Assembly: GCA_902510755.1 (NCBI GenBank)
Contig: CABXCS010000002.1
Span: 1-64,000 of the forward strand
Reading direction: 5' to 3'
Length of the DNA stretch: 64,000 nucleotides
Origin: an uncultured Woeseiaceae bacterium
GTDB lineage: Bacteria; Pseudomonadota; Gammaproteobacteria; Steroidobacterales; Woeseiaceae
The notes under the pieces were generated by a model, which was given only the letters and a program-made list of their open reading frames with translations, was not told the origin of the DNA and did no database searches. Each line of letters opens with the position of its first letter. The first letter of the stretch is position 1. The position numbers and the translations under genes were made by a program. Below are positions 53,449-62,601 of this stretch, piece after piece.

Positions 53449-55086
53449 ATGTATTTTGTTAAAAGTCTGAAATATACGATTTTAGTTTGGATGAGTTGTT
53501 TTATAATTGGTTGTACACAATCCGAAAATACTCAAATATCTAATGATGGTGATATTTCATTTGAAAATTCTGGTGTGGCCGCAGCTCAATCAGCATTTTT
53601 AGTTGGCGTGAAAGCGCTTCATAATTTTCAATTTGATGATGCCCGTATTGCTTTTGAAGAGGCTGAAAAAATAGATCCGTCTTTTGTAATGGCTTTTTGG
53701 GGTCAAGCTATGAGCAATAATATGCCATTGTGGCAAAGGCAAAATACTTCGGAGGCTAAGCAAATTCTAGAGAGATTAGCTTCCACAAAAGAAGGTCGAA
53801 TTTCACGGGCACAGTCAGATAAAGAAAAAGCATTTATTTCTGCTGTAGATGCATTATTTTTTAGTTCAGATGATAAGTTAAAAAGAGATCTAGCTTACTC
53901 AGGAGTTATGGCAAGAATGCATGATCAATGGCCAGAAGATCATGAAATTTCAATTTTCTATGCGTTATCACTTCTGGGTACGATGCGGCCTGGAGATGAT
54001 GGCTTCAAGAAACAAGCATTAGCGGCATCAATTGCAATGTCTGTCATGGATGAAAATAAAACTCACCCAGGCGCTGCTCATTTTACTATCCATTCATTAG
54101 ATGATCCTGAACACGCAATACTTGCTCTTGCTGCCGCAAAAGTCTACGCGGATATAGCGCCATCTTCAGCACATGCGCTCCATATGCCATCACATATTTT
54201 TTTACAATTAGGTATGTGGGAAAGAGTTGTAAACTCTAATATTGAATCTTATGCATCAGCTGTAAGTCATACTAAGAAATTAATCGAAAGTGGTGTAAAA
54301 AATATTGGAACCTCAATGGTTGGGGGTGAAGACTTTCATTCACTTTCATGGTTAGCATATGCAAATTTAATGCTGGGTCATTATGATCGAGCTAAAGAGA
54401 ATTTAGTTATGGCAAAGACAGCCATGGAGGCAAATCCGAATAATATGCGAGCTCAAAATGGCTATTACACCATGTTAGCGAGACACGCTATTGAGTCAGC
54501 AGATTGTAGTGGTGTCCAATTAGGTGATGCTGATAGTGGAATGGGTAAAAATGCTGCATTGGTTGCCGCAGCAGGAATGTGTGCAGTATCAAATAAGAAT
54601 ATCGATTTAGCTCGAGCAGCTGTAAATCGTCTGAATGCAATACGTTTACAATCCGAGGAGGCTGGTAAAACGTATAATGCAATGCAGATACAAATAATAG
54701 AATTGGAGGTTGGTGCGCTTGTTGCCGCGGCTTCGCAGCAATTTGATCAGGCTATAACTCTAGCTGAACAAGCTAAAATTTTAGAGCTAGAAAACATGTC
54801 AGCACCTTCTGGGCCTCCAGTACCAATGAAGCCAGCAGCAGAATTATATGCCGAAATTCTCGCCGCTGCCGGAAACCATGAAGCAGCAATTATTGCCTAC
54901 AAAGATTCTTTAGATTGGGTTCCTAACAGAACACCATCGATTATGGGTCTTTCCATTGTGGCGGCAAAAAATGGTGATGCTGCATTAGCAGAAGAAATGC
55001 GAACAAAGCTGCAAGCTACACCAGGAATTAATATAAATAAGTTTGTTTATTCGCAAAATGATAGCCAAGGCGATAATGCAGGATAA
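53449..55086 (+). CDS. TPR-repeat lipoprotein
   Basis: A 545-residue protein with a lipoprotein signal peptide (lipobox I-I-G-C, lipidated C22) and TPR-like helices through the rest. Clear repeats lie near 48-80 and 300-330. A central block with H-P-G-A-A-H-F-T-I-H (about 205-214) and H-A-L-H-M-P-S-H-I-F (about 243-252) is conserved in this class and is rich in histidines, so it may bind a metal. Function unknown. GGAG precedes the ATG at 53449. The ThDP gene follows after about 55 bases, so they are probably an operon. Confidence 0.87.
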   Translation: MYFVKSLKYTILVWMSCFIIGCTQSENTQISNDGDISFENSGVAAAQSAFLVGVKALHNFQFDDARIAFEEAEKIDPSFVMAFWGQAMSNNMPLWQRQNTSEAKQILERLASTKEGRISRAQSDKEKAFISAVDALFFSSDDKLKRDLAYSGVMARMHDQWPEDHEISIFYALSLLGTMRPGDDGFKKQALAASIAMSVMDENKTHPGAAHFTIHSLDDPEHAILALAAAKVYADIAPSSAHALHMPSHIFLQLGMWERVVNSNIESYASAVSHTKKLIESGVKNIGTSMVGGEDFHSLSWLAYANLMLGHYDRAKENLVMAKTAMEANPNNMRAQNGYYTMLARHAIESADCSGVQLGDADSGMGKNAALVAAAGMCAVSNKNIDLARAAVNRLNAIRLQSEEAGKTYNAMQIQIIELEVGALVAAASQQFDQAITLAEQAKILELENMSAPSGPPVPMKPAAELYAEILAAAGNHEAAIIAYKDSLDWVPNRTPSIMGLSIVAAKNGDAALAEEMRTKLQATPGININKFVYSQNDSQGDNAG

Positions 55087-55141
55087 TTAGTTTAATTTGA
55101 TCGCGGCAATCAATTAATATATAAAGATCTGAGGGGGGAAT

Positions 55142-57058
55142 ATAAAAGATCTGCCAGAAAATAAGAAGAAAAACGGCGTAACTCGTCGCGCCTTTCTTGG
55201 GAGCTCTGCATCTGCAGCTGCTCTCATTGGTGGAGTATCTGGAGAAGATGCACAAAGTGCACTGAAGCAAAATCAACTAAGTACTGTCCCTGCTCCTGAT
55301 GACCTACAACTCGATCGAGATGTAGGATCGTCAAGACCCCCAGTCGATATAGAAAGAGCAGCTCAGCGACCGGGCTCTGATTTAATGATTCAGATATTAA
55401 AGAATCTAGAAATTGAATTTGTGGCTGCGAATCCTGCCTCAAGTTTCGAAGGGTTGCAGGAGTCAATTGTGAATTATGGTTCACAACCAAATACGATGCC
55501 CGAACTTATTACTGCGCTTCATGAAGAATCAGCAGTTGATATGGCTCATGGTTATGCTAAAGCTGAAGGTGCACCAATGGCAGTAATGCTTCACGGAACG
55601 GTGGGATTGCAGCACGCCTCCATGGCTATTTATCAAGCTTATCATGACAAAACCCCCATTTTGATAATTGTCGGTCGTGATGATAAATTTTTCCGTCAAG
55701 AACAAACAGCTAATGATATTGCTGGTCTTACCAGAGCCTTTACTAAATGGGATGCTCAACCAAAATCATTAAAAGAATCACTAGAAGCGATTCACCGTGC
55801 TTACAAAGAGGCTATTACTCCTCCAATGGGGCCAACGATAGTGGTTATAGATGTGGAGTTGCAAAAAGAAGAGGCAGGTAATTTAACGATACCTAAATAT
55901 ATACCTCCAAAATTTCAAACGATAAATAAAAAACAAGCAAAAGAAATAGCTCAGAATCTTCTTGCTGCAGAAAATCCTAGGATGCATGTTGGAAAATTAA
56001 GGACACCTCTGGGAATTAAATATGCAATTGATTTAGCTGAGTTATCTGGATCCTCCGTCAGGACTTCTGCTACAGCTATGTCTATGAGTTTTCCTGAAAA
56101 TCATCCGCAATGTGGTAAGGGTTTTGATATTAATAATGACTATATTTTGGGCTTAGAATCAGATGGCCAAAATGTTTCCATACAAGGTCCATCACTTCTG
56201 TCGAATGCTAATAATCGCGATTTGACCGATATTGGCTTTGGCTTTATAAGAGATCCTGTTATTCCTCCAAGAAGGGATCTTTCAGGAGACAATGATCTCA
56301 TTGCTGATGCTGAGGCTAGTATTCCTCTGATAATTGAACAATTCAAAAGACTTCAAACGATAGAGAAGGTAGAGAAGATTTCTACTAGAGTTAATGGTCA
56401 TGCAAAAACTAATGCAATAAATTATCAAAAAGAATTAAGATCAACTTTAGAGAAAAAAAGAAAAGGTTGGAATTCCAGTCCAGTGAGCCTGGCAAGACTT
56501 TATTCAGAGTTATGGCCTCTTATTAAAGATCTTGATTGGTGCTTGTCATCTCCTACAGTCTTCTCTAGTCGTCATCATGTGGGACTTTGGGAGCATAATA
56601 AACCTTATAGTTACTTGGGTATGCATGGTGCAGGTGGGATTGGTTATTGTATAGGAGCCTCAGCGGGAGCGGGATTGGCTGCACGTAGCAGGGATCGAAT
56701 TGTCATTAATATCCAATGCGATGGAGATTTAAATTATACACCGGGTTCATTGTGGACTGCTGCACACCATAGATTACCATTACTAACTATCATGCATAAT
56801 AATAGAGGTTATCATCAAGAAGTTATGTACCTGCACTATATGGCTGGCGTTAGAGGTAGAGGAAGTGACCGTATGCATATAGGAACTACACTAAGAGAAC
56901 CCTTTATTGACTATGCAAAATTAGGTGAAGCCTATGGCGTCATGAGTGAGGGGCCCATAGAAGATCCTGAAAAACTAACAGCTGCCTATAAAAGAGGTAT
57001 TGCAAGTGTTTTAGAGGGAAAACCTTATTTAATTGACGTTATCACAGAGCCAAGATGA
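55142..57058 (+). CDS. Tat-exported thiamine diphosphate-dependent enzyme, likely ATA start
   Basis: An acetolactate-synthase-like ThDP enzyme. From the first ATG (55385) it is 557 residues, but the frame is open upstream to 55133 and encodes V-T-R-R-A-F-L-G-S-S-A-S-A-A-A-L-I-G-G, a standard twin-arginine signal. The natural start is ATA at 55142 (giving K-D-L-P-E-N-K-K-K-N-G), 7 bases after GAGG within GAGGGGGG; CTG at 55151 is the alternative. The total is 638 residues. The N-terminal ThDP domain has E-E-S-A-V-D-M-A-H-G-Y near residue 130. The C-terminal domain has C-D-G-D-L-N-Y and, after the usual gap, H-N-N-R-G-Y-H (the GDG-NN motif with Cys for the first Gly). It overlaps the cytochrome gene in an ATGA. 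Substrate unknown; a periplasmic 2-oxo-acid decarboxylase or lyase is likely. Confidence 0.85.
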   Translation: MKDLPENKKKNGVTRRAFLGSSASAAALIGGVSGEDAQSALKQNQLSTVPAPDDLQLDRDVGSSRPPVDIERAAQRPGSDLMIQILKNLEIEFVAANPASSFEGLQESIVNYGSQPNTMPELITALHEESAVDMAHGYAKAEGAPMAVMLHGTVGLQHASMAIYQAYHDKTPILIIVGRDDKFFRQEQTANDIAGLTRAFTKWDAQPKSLKESLEAIHRAYKEAITPPMGPTIVVIDVELQKEEAGNLTIPKYIPPKFQTINKKQAKEIAQNLLAAENPRMHVGKLRTPLGIKYAIDLAELSGSSVRTSATAMSMSFPENHPQCGKGFDINNDYILGLESDGQNVSIQGPSLLSNANNRDLTDIGFGFIRDPVIPPRRDLSGDNDLIADAEASIPLIIEQFKRLQTIEKVEKISTRVNGHAKTNAINYQKELRSTLEKKRKGWNSSPVSLARLYSELWPLIKDLDWCLSSPTVFSSRHHVGLWEHNKPYSYLGMHGAGGIGYCIGASAGAGLAARSRDRIVINIQCDGDLNYTPGSLWTAAHHRLPLLTIMHNNRGYHQEVMYLHYMAGVRGRGSDRMHIGTTLREPFIDYAKLGEAYGVMSEGPIEDPEKLTAAYKRGIASVLEGKPYLIDVITEPR

Positions 57059-57453
57059 AGTATCTTTTACCAATAAAATATGCGGTTATTTTGTATTTTT
57101 TAGGTACTAATTTGGCTTTGTCAGATCAACTAGATACTGGTGCACAATTGTATTTTGATCATGGTTGTTATAGTTGTCATGGCTATAATGGAACAGGAAG
57201 ATATCCGATTGCTAATAATGTAAGTGGTATTATGACCAATCAAGAATTATTTATAATGTTTTTGAGGTTACGCGCTGATTTAAATCCATTAACACCATCG
57301 AACAGTATGCCAAATTATAGTGCAGAAGTGCTTAGTGATGAACAAGCTCAAGATCTATATGCATATATAAAAACTTTAACTGATAATCCGCCTGAAATTG
57401 AAGACATAAGTGTGCTAAAAAATATTCTCGATAATGCAAACAGGATAAATTAA
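57055..57453 (+). CDS. Periplasmic c-type cytochrome (class I)
   Basis: A 132-residue protein with a signal peptide (about 1-23) and one haem-binding motif C-Y-S-C-H (C38, C41, H42). N-S-M-P-N-Y near 83-88 offers the distal Met ligand. ATG overlaps the ThDP gene stop (ATGA), so the two products are made together and may exchange electrons in the periplasm. The following gene starts 2 bases after its stop. Confidence 0.92.
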   Translation: MKYLLPIKYAVILYFLGTNLALSDQLDTGAQLYFDHGCYSCHGYNGTGRYPIANNVSGIMTNQELFIMFLRLRADLNPLTPSNSMPNYSAEVLSDEQAQDLYAYIKTLTDNPPEIEDISVLKNILDNANRIN

Positions 57454-57455
57454 AC

Positions 57456-58703
57456 ATGAATAAATTAAACCAAATATTCAAATTAATAGCTTTCTCACTG
57501 ATATTAATGTTTACACATCAAAAACTGCTGGCTCATCACTCAGCCATTGCTTTTGATAAAACTAAATCAGTCACAGTCACAGGAAAGATTACTCGTTCTG
57601 TTTGGCGAAACCCACATATGGCAATTAATATTGATGTTGCTGATAAAGATGGTAATGATATTCTCTGGAAAATAGAAGGTCCTGGCACAACTATCCTTGC
57701 AGGCAAAGGCTTTAACAAAAAAATGCTCTTGGATGCAACGAAATCGAAAGAAAGCATTATTGTTACGATGCATCCATTAAGGTCGGGTAAACCTGGTGGT
57801 TTATTACAACGTATTACTTTAGCTAATGGCGAGTCATATCAAGTTGGTGAAGAATATCAAGATCCTGCCGCTGGTGAACAAGAGAGGATTATTCCTTCAT
57901 TGGTTGAATGGACACCACCACCAGCTGGAGAAACATGGCAAGAGCGTGAAGCAAAAACCCGACCAAAAATATTACCTCTTATTGCTAGTGATGCTAGACA
58001 AACGAGTATGGGAGCTCTAGATCCAGAAAATCTTAATAAAGAAAGAGAACCTGCACCTTTTGATATAACTGGAATTTGGTCATTTAGGGGTGAAGATAGA
58101 GGGGAACAAAACTTTACTTCTACTTATGGGTCTTATGAATTTAAACCACATCCAACGTTTACTAAAAAAGGCCAAGCAACTTTGGATGAATATAAAAGTT
58201 ATGCTCGGGCTGGCAAGCGTTATTATGAACCAACTGCCAGATGTTATCCGGCTGGAATGCCACGAATAATGACACGATATGGTGCCTTGATGATGCTGCA
58301 ATACCCTACCGCAATATACATGGTATCTAGGTTAAATAACGAATATAGGGTTATCTGGTTAGATGGAAGAGGAAGAGAACCAGAAGCAAGTAGAGATAAT
58401 AACTGGAATGGAGAATCCCTTGGTCACTGGGATGGCGATACTTTAGTCGTTGAAACATCTGGCTTTACTGATGATAATCATTTAATTCAACAAGGAATCT
58501 TTACTGGTGATCAGTTAAAAATTATAGAGCGAATTTCAATGCTCAATGACGGTAATACTCTAAAAATAGATTTTACCATGACTGATCCTGAGCATTGGGA
58601 AGGTGAATGGAAGCATACAAAGTTTCGAGATCGTACTCTAAGAGCTGATATCAGAGAAGCAAATTGTTTCGCTGCTGATAATGAGTTACTCCCAGGTATG
58701 TAA
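57456..58703 (+). CDS. Exported DUF6152 protein with C-terminal module
   Basis: A 415-residue secreted protein (signal to about 26). An N-terminal DUF6152 domain (about 27-130) begins at H-H-S-A-I-A-F-D and includes W-R-N-P-H-M-A-I and L-R-S-G-K-P-G-G. A C-terminal module (about 195-415) has A-R-C-Y-P-A-G-M-P-R-I-M (Cys near 270), G-E-S-L-G-H-W-D-G-D-T-L-V-V-E-T and a final E-A-N-C-F-A. The same C-module occurs at 58706 and 61357. The conserved His pair at the mature N-terminus could bind a metal. It lies in the operon of the ThDP enzyme and cytochrome c; function unknown. Confidence 0.86.
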   Translation: MNKLNQIFKLIAFSLILMFTHQKLLAHHSAIAFDKTKSVTVTGKITRSVWRNPHMAINIDVADKDGNDILWKIEGPGTTILAGKGFNKKMLLDATKSKESIIVTMHPLRSGKPGGLLQRITLANGESYQVGEEYQDPAAGEQERIIPSLVEWTPPPAGETWQEREAKTRPKILPLIASDARQTSMGALDPENLNKEREPAPFDITGIWSFRGEDRGEQNFTSTYGSYEFKPHPTFTKKGQATLDEYKSYARAGKRYYEPTARCYPAGMPRIMTRYGALMMLQYPTAIYMVSRLNNEYRVIWLDGRGREPEASRDNNWNGESLGHWDGDTLVVETSGFTDDNHLIQQGIFTGDQLKIIERISMLNDGNTLKIDFTMTDPEHWEGEWKHTKFRDRTLRADIREANCFAADNELLPGM

Positions 58704-58705
58704 TT

Positions 58706-59734
58706 ATGAAATTAAATAAATATCTTTTTTTCAAATCATTATACGTGACTGTTATTTTGTTATTTTTTTCTGTATCTGAAGCGCATCATTCACACGCAAA
58801 TCTCAATAGAGATGATATAAGAACATACAGTGGTGTAGTAACGAGATATAGCTGGACTATGCCTCATGTATTTTTAAAAGTAAGAGCGCCAGATAAGACA
58901 GGAAACGTTGTTGAATACAGCATTGAAATGCTACATCCACCGGCAATGGCAAAACGTGGATGGGCAAAGCGAAGCTTTAAAAAAGGTGATTCTATCACCT
59001 GGGAGGGTCCACATGATTTTAATGAATCTCGACATTATACAGGTTTAAAGTGGGCAGAAAAAAGTGATGGCTCCAGACTATCTATGAATGAAATGGAAGA
59101 GGGGGAGATCTTTCCCTCAGATGATTTTAGTGGATTATGGAAGCGATCAGATTTTGATCCTGTAACTGGAAAGGCGAAATTTAACCCACACTACAAACCG
59201 CCAAAAGGTTGGCCGCTAACTCAAATAGGAAAAGAATTGGTAGACAATTTTCATGAAGATCAGAACCCGATGGTTAACTGTGGTAATCCTGGACCACCGA
59301 AGGCAATGATTGTTCCTTATCCAGTTATGATAACCAGGCCAAGTGATAAGAAAATTATTTTTGAAAGAGAGCTAATGCAAGAGGTTAGGACAATTCATTT
59401 AGATCACTCTGTCGAGAAAAGTGCACCTTCAAAACTTGGACATTCAATCGGATGGTTTGAAGATGAAAAGTTAATCGTCCTTACCGATAACTTTATTGAT
59501 GATCCTTGGGGATCACATACTGGTATTGATTCAAGTGATAAAAAACAATTAACCGAAAAATTTTCTTTATCTGATGATGGTAAATACCTAATTGCAGAAA
59601 TTACTGTCGATGACTCAGTTTTCTTAACCGAACCACATACATTTTTTCATCGATGGAAAAAAATTGCTGATCGAGATGTCATTCAGGCACCTTGCACGAT
59701 GGAGAGTGCTAAATTATATTTAGAGGGTGGTTGA
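58706..59734 (+). CDS. Exported DUF6152-related protein with C-terminal module
   Basis: A 342-residue secreted protein (signal to about 26). The mature start H-H-S-H-A-N and T-M-P-H-V-F-L-K match DUF6152. The C-module is recognisable from V-N-C-G-N-P-G-P-P-K and G-H-S-I-G-W-F-E-D-E-K-L-I-V to A-P-C-T-M-E. It is the shortest and most diverged of the two fusion copies. It follows the previous gene by 2 bases. Its stop is 5 bases before the stop of the convergent dioxygenase gene. Confidence 0.84.
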   Translation: MKLNKYLFFKSLYVTVILLFFSVSEAHHSHANLNRDDIRTYSGVVTRYSWTMPHVFLKVRAPDKTGNVVEYSIEMLHPPAMAKRGWAKRSFKKGDSITWEGPHDFNESRHYTGLKWAEKSDGSRLSMNEMEEGEIFPSDDFSGLWKRSDFDPVTGKAKFNPHYKPPKGWPLTQIGKELVDNFHEDQNPMVNCGNPGPPKAMIVPYPVMITRPSDKKIIFERELMQEVRTIHLDHSVEKSAPSKLGHSIGWFEDEKLIVLTDNFIDDPWGSHTGIDSSDKKQLTEKFSLSDDGKYLIAEITVDDSVFLTEPHTFFHRWKKIADRDVIQAPCTMESAKLYLEGG

Positions 59735-59739
59735 TAACT

Positions 59740-60558
59740 TTATTTTATATCCATTGAGGCAACTAAACAACCGCAAGCGAATTCTGGAATCGGCTGATAA
59801 AAATATATTTCACCTTTTCCTCTAGCTGCCCCAGCAACAGCAATTGAGGTCCTTATCTCAAAAGCACCTTGACCGGCAAATGCAAGTATCTCGTCATCAT
59901 TGTAAGATGTCATAGCAGTATAGTCATTATCAACCCAATAACTCAGAAACTCTCGATCCCAGATTTCATTTATCTTGCCACTATCTGGTGTGCAGGGCCA
60001 ATGAGATGTTCCTCCTGTTCCAATAATCGCTATCCTTTCTGGGATATTATCAAATACCTTTCTTAAAGCTTGGCCAAACTCATAGCTTCTAGAATATGGG
60101 GAGAATGGTGGTGATTGACAATTGATATTCGACGGGATGATTGGAATATTATAACTTGGTGTAAGGTGATGCAGAGGTACCATCATTCCGTGGTCAAATT
60201 TCCATTCTTCTGCATAAGAAACATCGATATCATGCATGAGCAATGAGATAATTCTTTCAGATAAATTCTTATTACCAGGGATTTTGACGTTATCAATGCC
60301 AAGCCAACTTGAATCTTCAATTGGCCCTTCGTAATATCGAGCCATTCCAACTGCATATGTTGGCATATTATTGTTGAAGAAATTGGCATAATGTTCGGCT
60401 GATATTAAAAATATTGCATCCGGGGCAGTTTTTTCGATGTCTCTCTTTAGATGTTCAAACTGGTTTAGTAACAAAGCAAGCTGCTCTGATTTAGCCGCTT
60501 CGGGTCTACTAGTAATGCCTGGTGCATGACAACAGATTCCAGCAAAAACTAAACTCAT
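59740..60558 (-). CDS. LigB-type class III extradiol dioxygenase family protein
   Basis: A 272-residue protein of the LigB family (non-haem Fe(II) ring-cleavage dioxygenases and related metalloenzymes). The iron ligands are visible as H11 (C-C-H-A-P-G) and H56 (S-A-E-H-Y). F-D-H-G-M-M-V-P-L-H-H-L (near 120-131) and G-T-G-G-T-S-H-W-P hold the active-site histidines. It may open a catechol- or gallate-like ring. No partner alpha subunit is fused or adjacent. The GST gene is upstream by 40 bases on the same strand, a common pairing in aromatic catabolism. Confidence 0.9.
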   Translation of the reverse strand: MSLVFAGICCHAPGITSRPEAAKSEQLALLLNQFEHLKRDIEKTAPDAIFLISAEHYANFFNNNMPTYAVGMARYYEGPIEDSSWLGIDNVKIPGNKNLSERIISLLMHDIDVSYAEEWKFDHGMMVPLHHLTPSYNIPIIPSNINCQSPPFSPYSRSYEFGQALRKVFDNIPERIAIIGTGGTSHWPCTPDSGKINEIWDREFLSYWVDNDYTAMTSYNDDEILAFAGQGAFEIRTSIAVAGAARGKGEIYFYQPIPEFACGCLVASMDIK

Positions 60559-60598
60559 GAATTACTCAAATCGCTAATATTAATCATTAATATAAATC

Positions 60599-61252
60599 TT
60601 ATTTATTTGTCACATTAACCGCATTTATACCTTCTCTTTCAAGAACTATTTGAGTTGCTTTTCTTGAATCCATACGTTTTCTATGTGCCATCCAGTTTGG
60701 CATTTTTGCTATATGTTCAATAATATCATCTCTTTGAGACCATATATGAAAGACGTATAAATAGGGATCACAGACGCTATATGTGTCACCTAATGCCCAT
60801 TTTTTATCAGATAAGCGTCGTTCAACCTCCAATAATGTTTTTTGGAGATTAGGTATGCCAGTATTTTTAAGTTCAGGATGTAAATCTTTTCTAGTCAATA
60901 GTAAATTTGGTCGAAATAAAGGCCGAAAGGCGATATGCACTGTGCTTGACAAAAAGTTCAGCCATTCATGAGCTCTTGCTCTTTGCAGAGTATTTTTTTT
61001 TGGAATTAAGTCATGTGTAGATGAATCAGCAATATAAGATAAAATAGCATGTGTTTCGGTAAGAATGTGATTATCAATCATTAATGTTGGGATTTTTCCC
61101 CAAGGATTAATTTTTTGATACTTATCTGTTCGATGTTCTTGCATCCTTATTTTAACTGAAGTAGTTTCATAAGGCAGGCCAGACTCTTCAAGAGCAATAT
61201 GACAAGCCAAAGAGCAAGCTCTTGGACTAAAGAATAGATTAAGTTTAGACAT
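60599..61252 (-). CDS. Glutathione S-transferase (beta-class-like)
   Basis: A 217-residue GST. The thioredoxin-like N-terminal domain has S-P-R-A-C-S-L-A (C13 as the beta-class catalytic cysteine), W-G-K-I-P-T-L near 51-57 and E-T-H-A-I-L-S-Y near 66-73. The helical C-terminal domain follows (E-R-R-L-S, W-A-L-G-D-T-Y-S-V-C-D-P-Y-L). It probably handles glutathione conjugates or maleylacetoacetate-type isomerisation next to the LigB-family dioxygenase. It is the first gene of that two-gene unit. Confidence 0.92.
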   Translation of the reverse strand: MSKLNLFFSPRACSLACHIALEESGLPYETTSVKIRMQEHRTDKYQKINPWGKIPTLMIDNHILTETHAILSYIADSSTHDLIPKKNTLQRARAHEWLNFLSSTVHIAFRPLFRPNLLLTRKDLHPELKNTGIPNLQKTLLEVERRLSDKKWALGDTYSVCDPYLYVFHIWSQRDDIIEHIAKMPNWMAHRKRMDSRKATQIVLEREGINAVNVTNK

Positions 61253-61356
61253 TTTTTCTCAAAGACGATGATTAATAATACAAAGATAATAACGTTTTTT
61301 TTGATGATAGGTGTAAAAAATCATTTTGCTCAATTCTAAACATAACGTTAATATTT

Positions 61357-62196
61357 GTGATTATGCTCAGGAATCTATTTATGCTAATAAATAAAACGAT
61401 ACAATCTTCATGCTTAATATTGATCTTAATAGTTTCTTTTAATGCGGTTATCTCACAGGAATTAGAATCAATACCAGACTGGACTGGAATATGGGAACGC
61501 CTAGAAGGAAATGCTGGGATGTTTGATATTTCATCTACCAGACCCCGTGATGGCCGAGCCGGGAGTCCAGGTGTTCGTCAGTTTCCTCCTCTAACTAAGG
61601 CATGGGAAAAAAAATATCAAAACAATCTTAAATTGGTTGCACTTGATCGATTACCAGATCCTATTTCAGTTTGTGGGACACCAGCTGGATATCCAAGGCT
61701 ACTTGCGTTGCCTGATGTATATGAATTTATTGTTCGACCAGAGAAAACATGGATTATAACCGAAAATGGGCCAAATATTATGAGGATTTATACCGATGGA
61801 AGAGAGTTACCGGAGAAAAGCGAGCGGTGGCCAACTTATACTGGTGAATCTGTGGGTTACTGGGATGGTGAAATACTCATATTTAAAACAGTTAGTATGA
61901 TCGGTGAGAAAAATACTGTACTTGATCGTAGTGGCTTGACGCTCAGTGATGCTGCTGAAATTGAGACGCGATTATTTCAGAATAAAGAAGGATTGTTACG
62001 TGCTGAATTATTAATTGAAGATCCGAAAGCATTAACTGAGCCTTGGCGAGTAGTTCGACATTTCAGGAAGATGCCTATTGGAACACGAATCTTTGATTAT
62101 GCTTGTGCTGAAAATAATCGGAATCCAATAACCAATAGTGGTAAAACATTAACGTTGGGTCCAGATGGTAAACCCATTGATATTGTCATTAATTAA
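61357..62196 (+). CDS. Exported protein made of the DUF6152-associated C-module alone
   Basis: A 279-residue protein with a hydrophobic signal (about 18-34). It lacks a DUF6152 domain but matches the C-terminal half of the protein at 57456: S-V-C-G-T-P-A-G-Y-P-R near 97-107, T-G-E-S-V-G-Y-W-D-G-E-I-L near 158-170 and D-Y-A-C-A-E-N near 248. The two cysteines are in equivalent places, so they may pair. The gene is followed 9 bases later by a stand-alone DUF6152 gene, so the two modules sit in adjacent genes here rather than being fused. The ATG at 61357 is used; an ATG four residues later (M-L-R-N) and another further in are possible. Confidence 0.8.
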   Translation: MIMLRNLFMLINKTIQSSCLILILIVSFNAVISQELESIPDWTGIWERLEGNAGMFDISSTRPRDGRAGSPGVRQFPPLTKAWEKKYQNNLKLVALDRLPDPISVCGTPAGYPRLLALPDVYEFIVRPEKTWIITENGPNIMRIYTDGRELPEKSERWPTYTGESVGYWDGEILIFKTVSMIGEKNTVLDRSGLTLSDAAEIETRLFQNKEGLLRAELLIEDPKALTEPWRVVRHFRKMPIGTRIFDYACAENNRNPITNSGKTLTLGPDGKPIDIVIN

Positions 62197-62205
62197 GGCG
62201 TTGTT

Positions 62206-62601
62206 ATGAATTTATGCAATAAGATTTGGTTCAAAAATATTTTAGTGGGCATGTTGATTATGTATAGTTCTAATGCCTCAACCCATCACTCTAGTGCAAT
62301 GTTTGATAAAACAGAAGTCGTCATGGTAAACGCAACTATTAAAGAGTTTCAATGGGCAAATCCTCATGTTTGGATACAAATTTATATTCATGATGAGGTA
62401 GGTGAAAGAATAGAATGGAGTATTGAAGGTATTGGCATTAATACCCTATTCAGAAGAGGTTGGCGCCCAAATTCATTTATCGCTGGTGATATCATACAGA
62501 TTCAATTCAACCCCATGATAGATGGCTCTCATGCAGGAGCATTTATTGGTGCTAAATTTGAAAATGGAAAGATACTGGGACGATGGAATAACAAGAATTA
62601 G
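62206..62601 (+). CDS. Stand-alone exported DUF6152 protein
   Basis: A 131-residue secreted protein with a signal (about 1-26) and the DUF6152 features H-H-S-S-A-M-F-D, W-A-N-P-H-V-W-I-Q-I and W-S-I-E-G-I-G. It is the cleanest example of the domain in this window and lacks the C-module, which is in the gene just upstream. Function unknown. The final bases overlap the stop of the convergent aminotransferase gene (62598-62601). Confidence 0.88.
   Translation: MNLCNKIWFKNILVGMLIMYSSNASTHHSSAMFDKTEVVMVNATIKEFQWANPHVWIQIYIHDEVGERIEWSIEGIGINTLFRRGWRPNSFIAGDIIQIQFNPMIDGSHAGAFIGAKFENGKILGRWNNKN

Noticed and set aside
55385..57058. ThDP enzyme starting at the first ATG
   Set aside because: The frame upstream encodes a clear twin-arginine signal with a well-placed ribosome site, so this ATG is internal.
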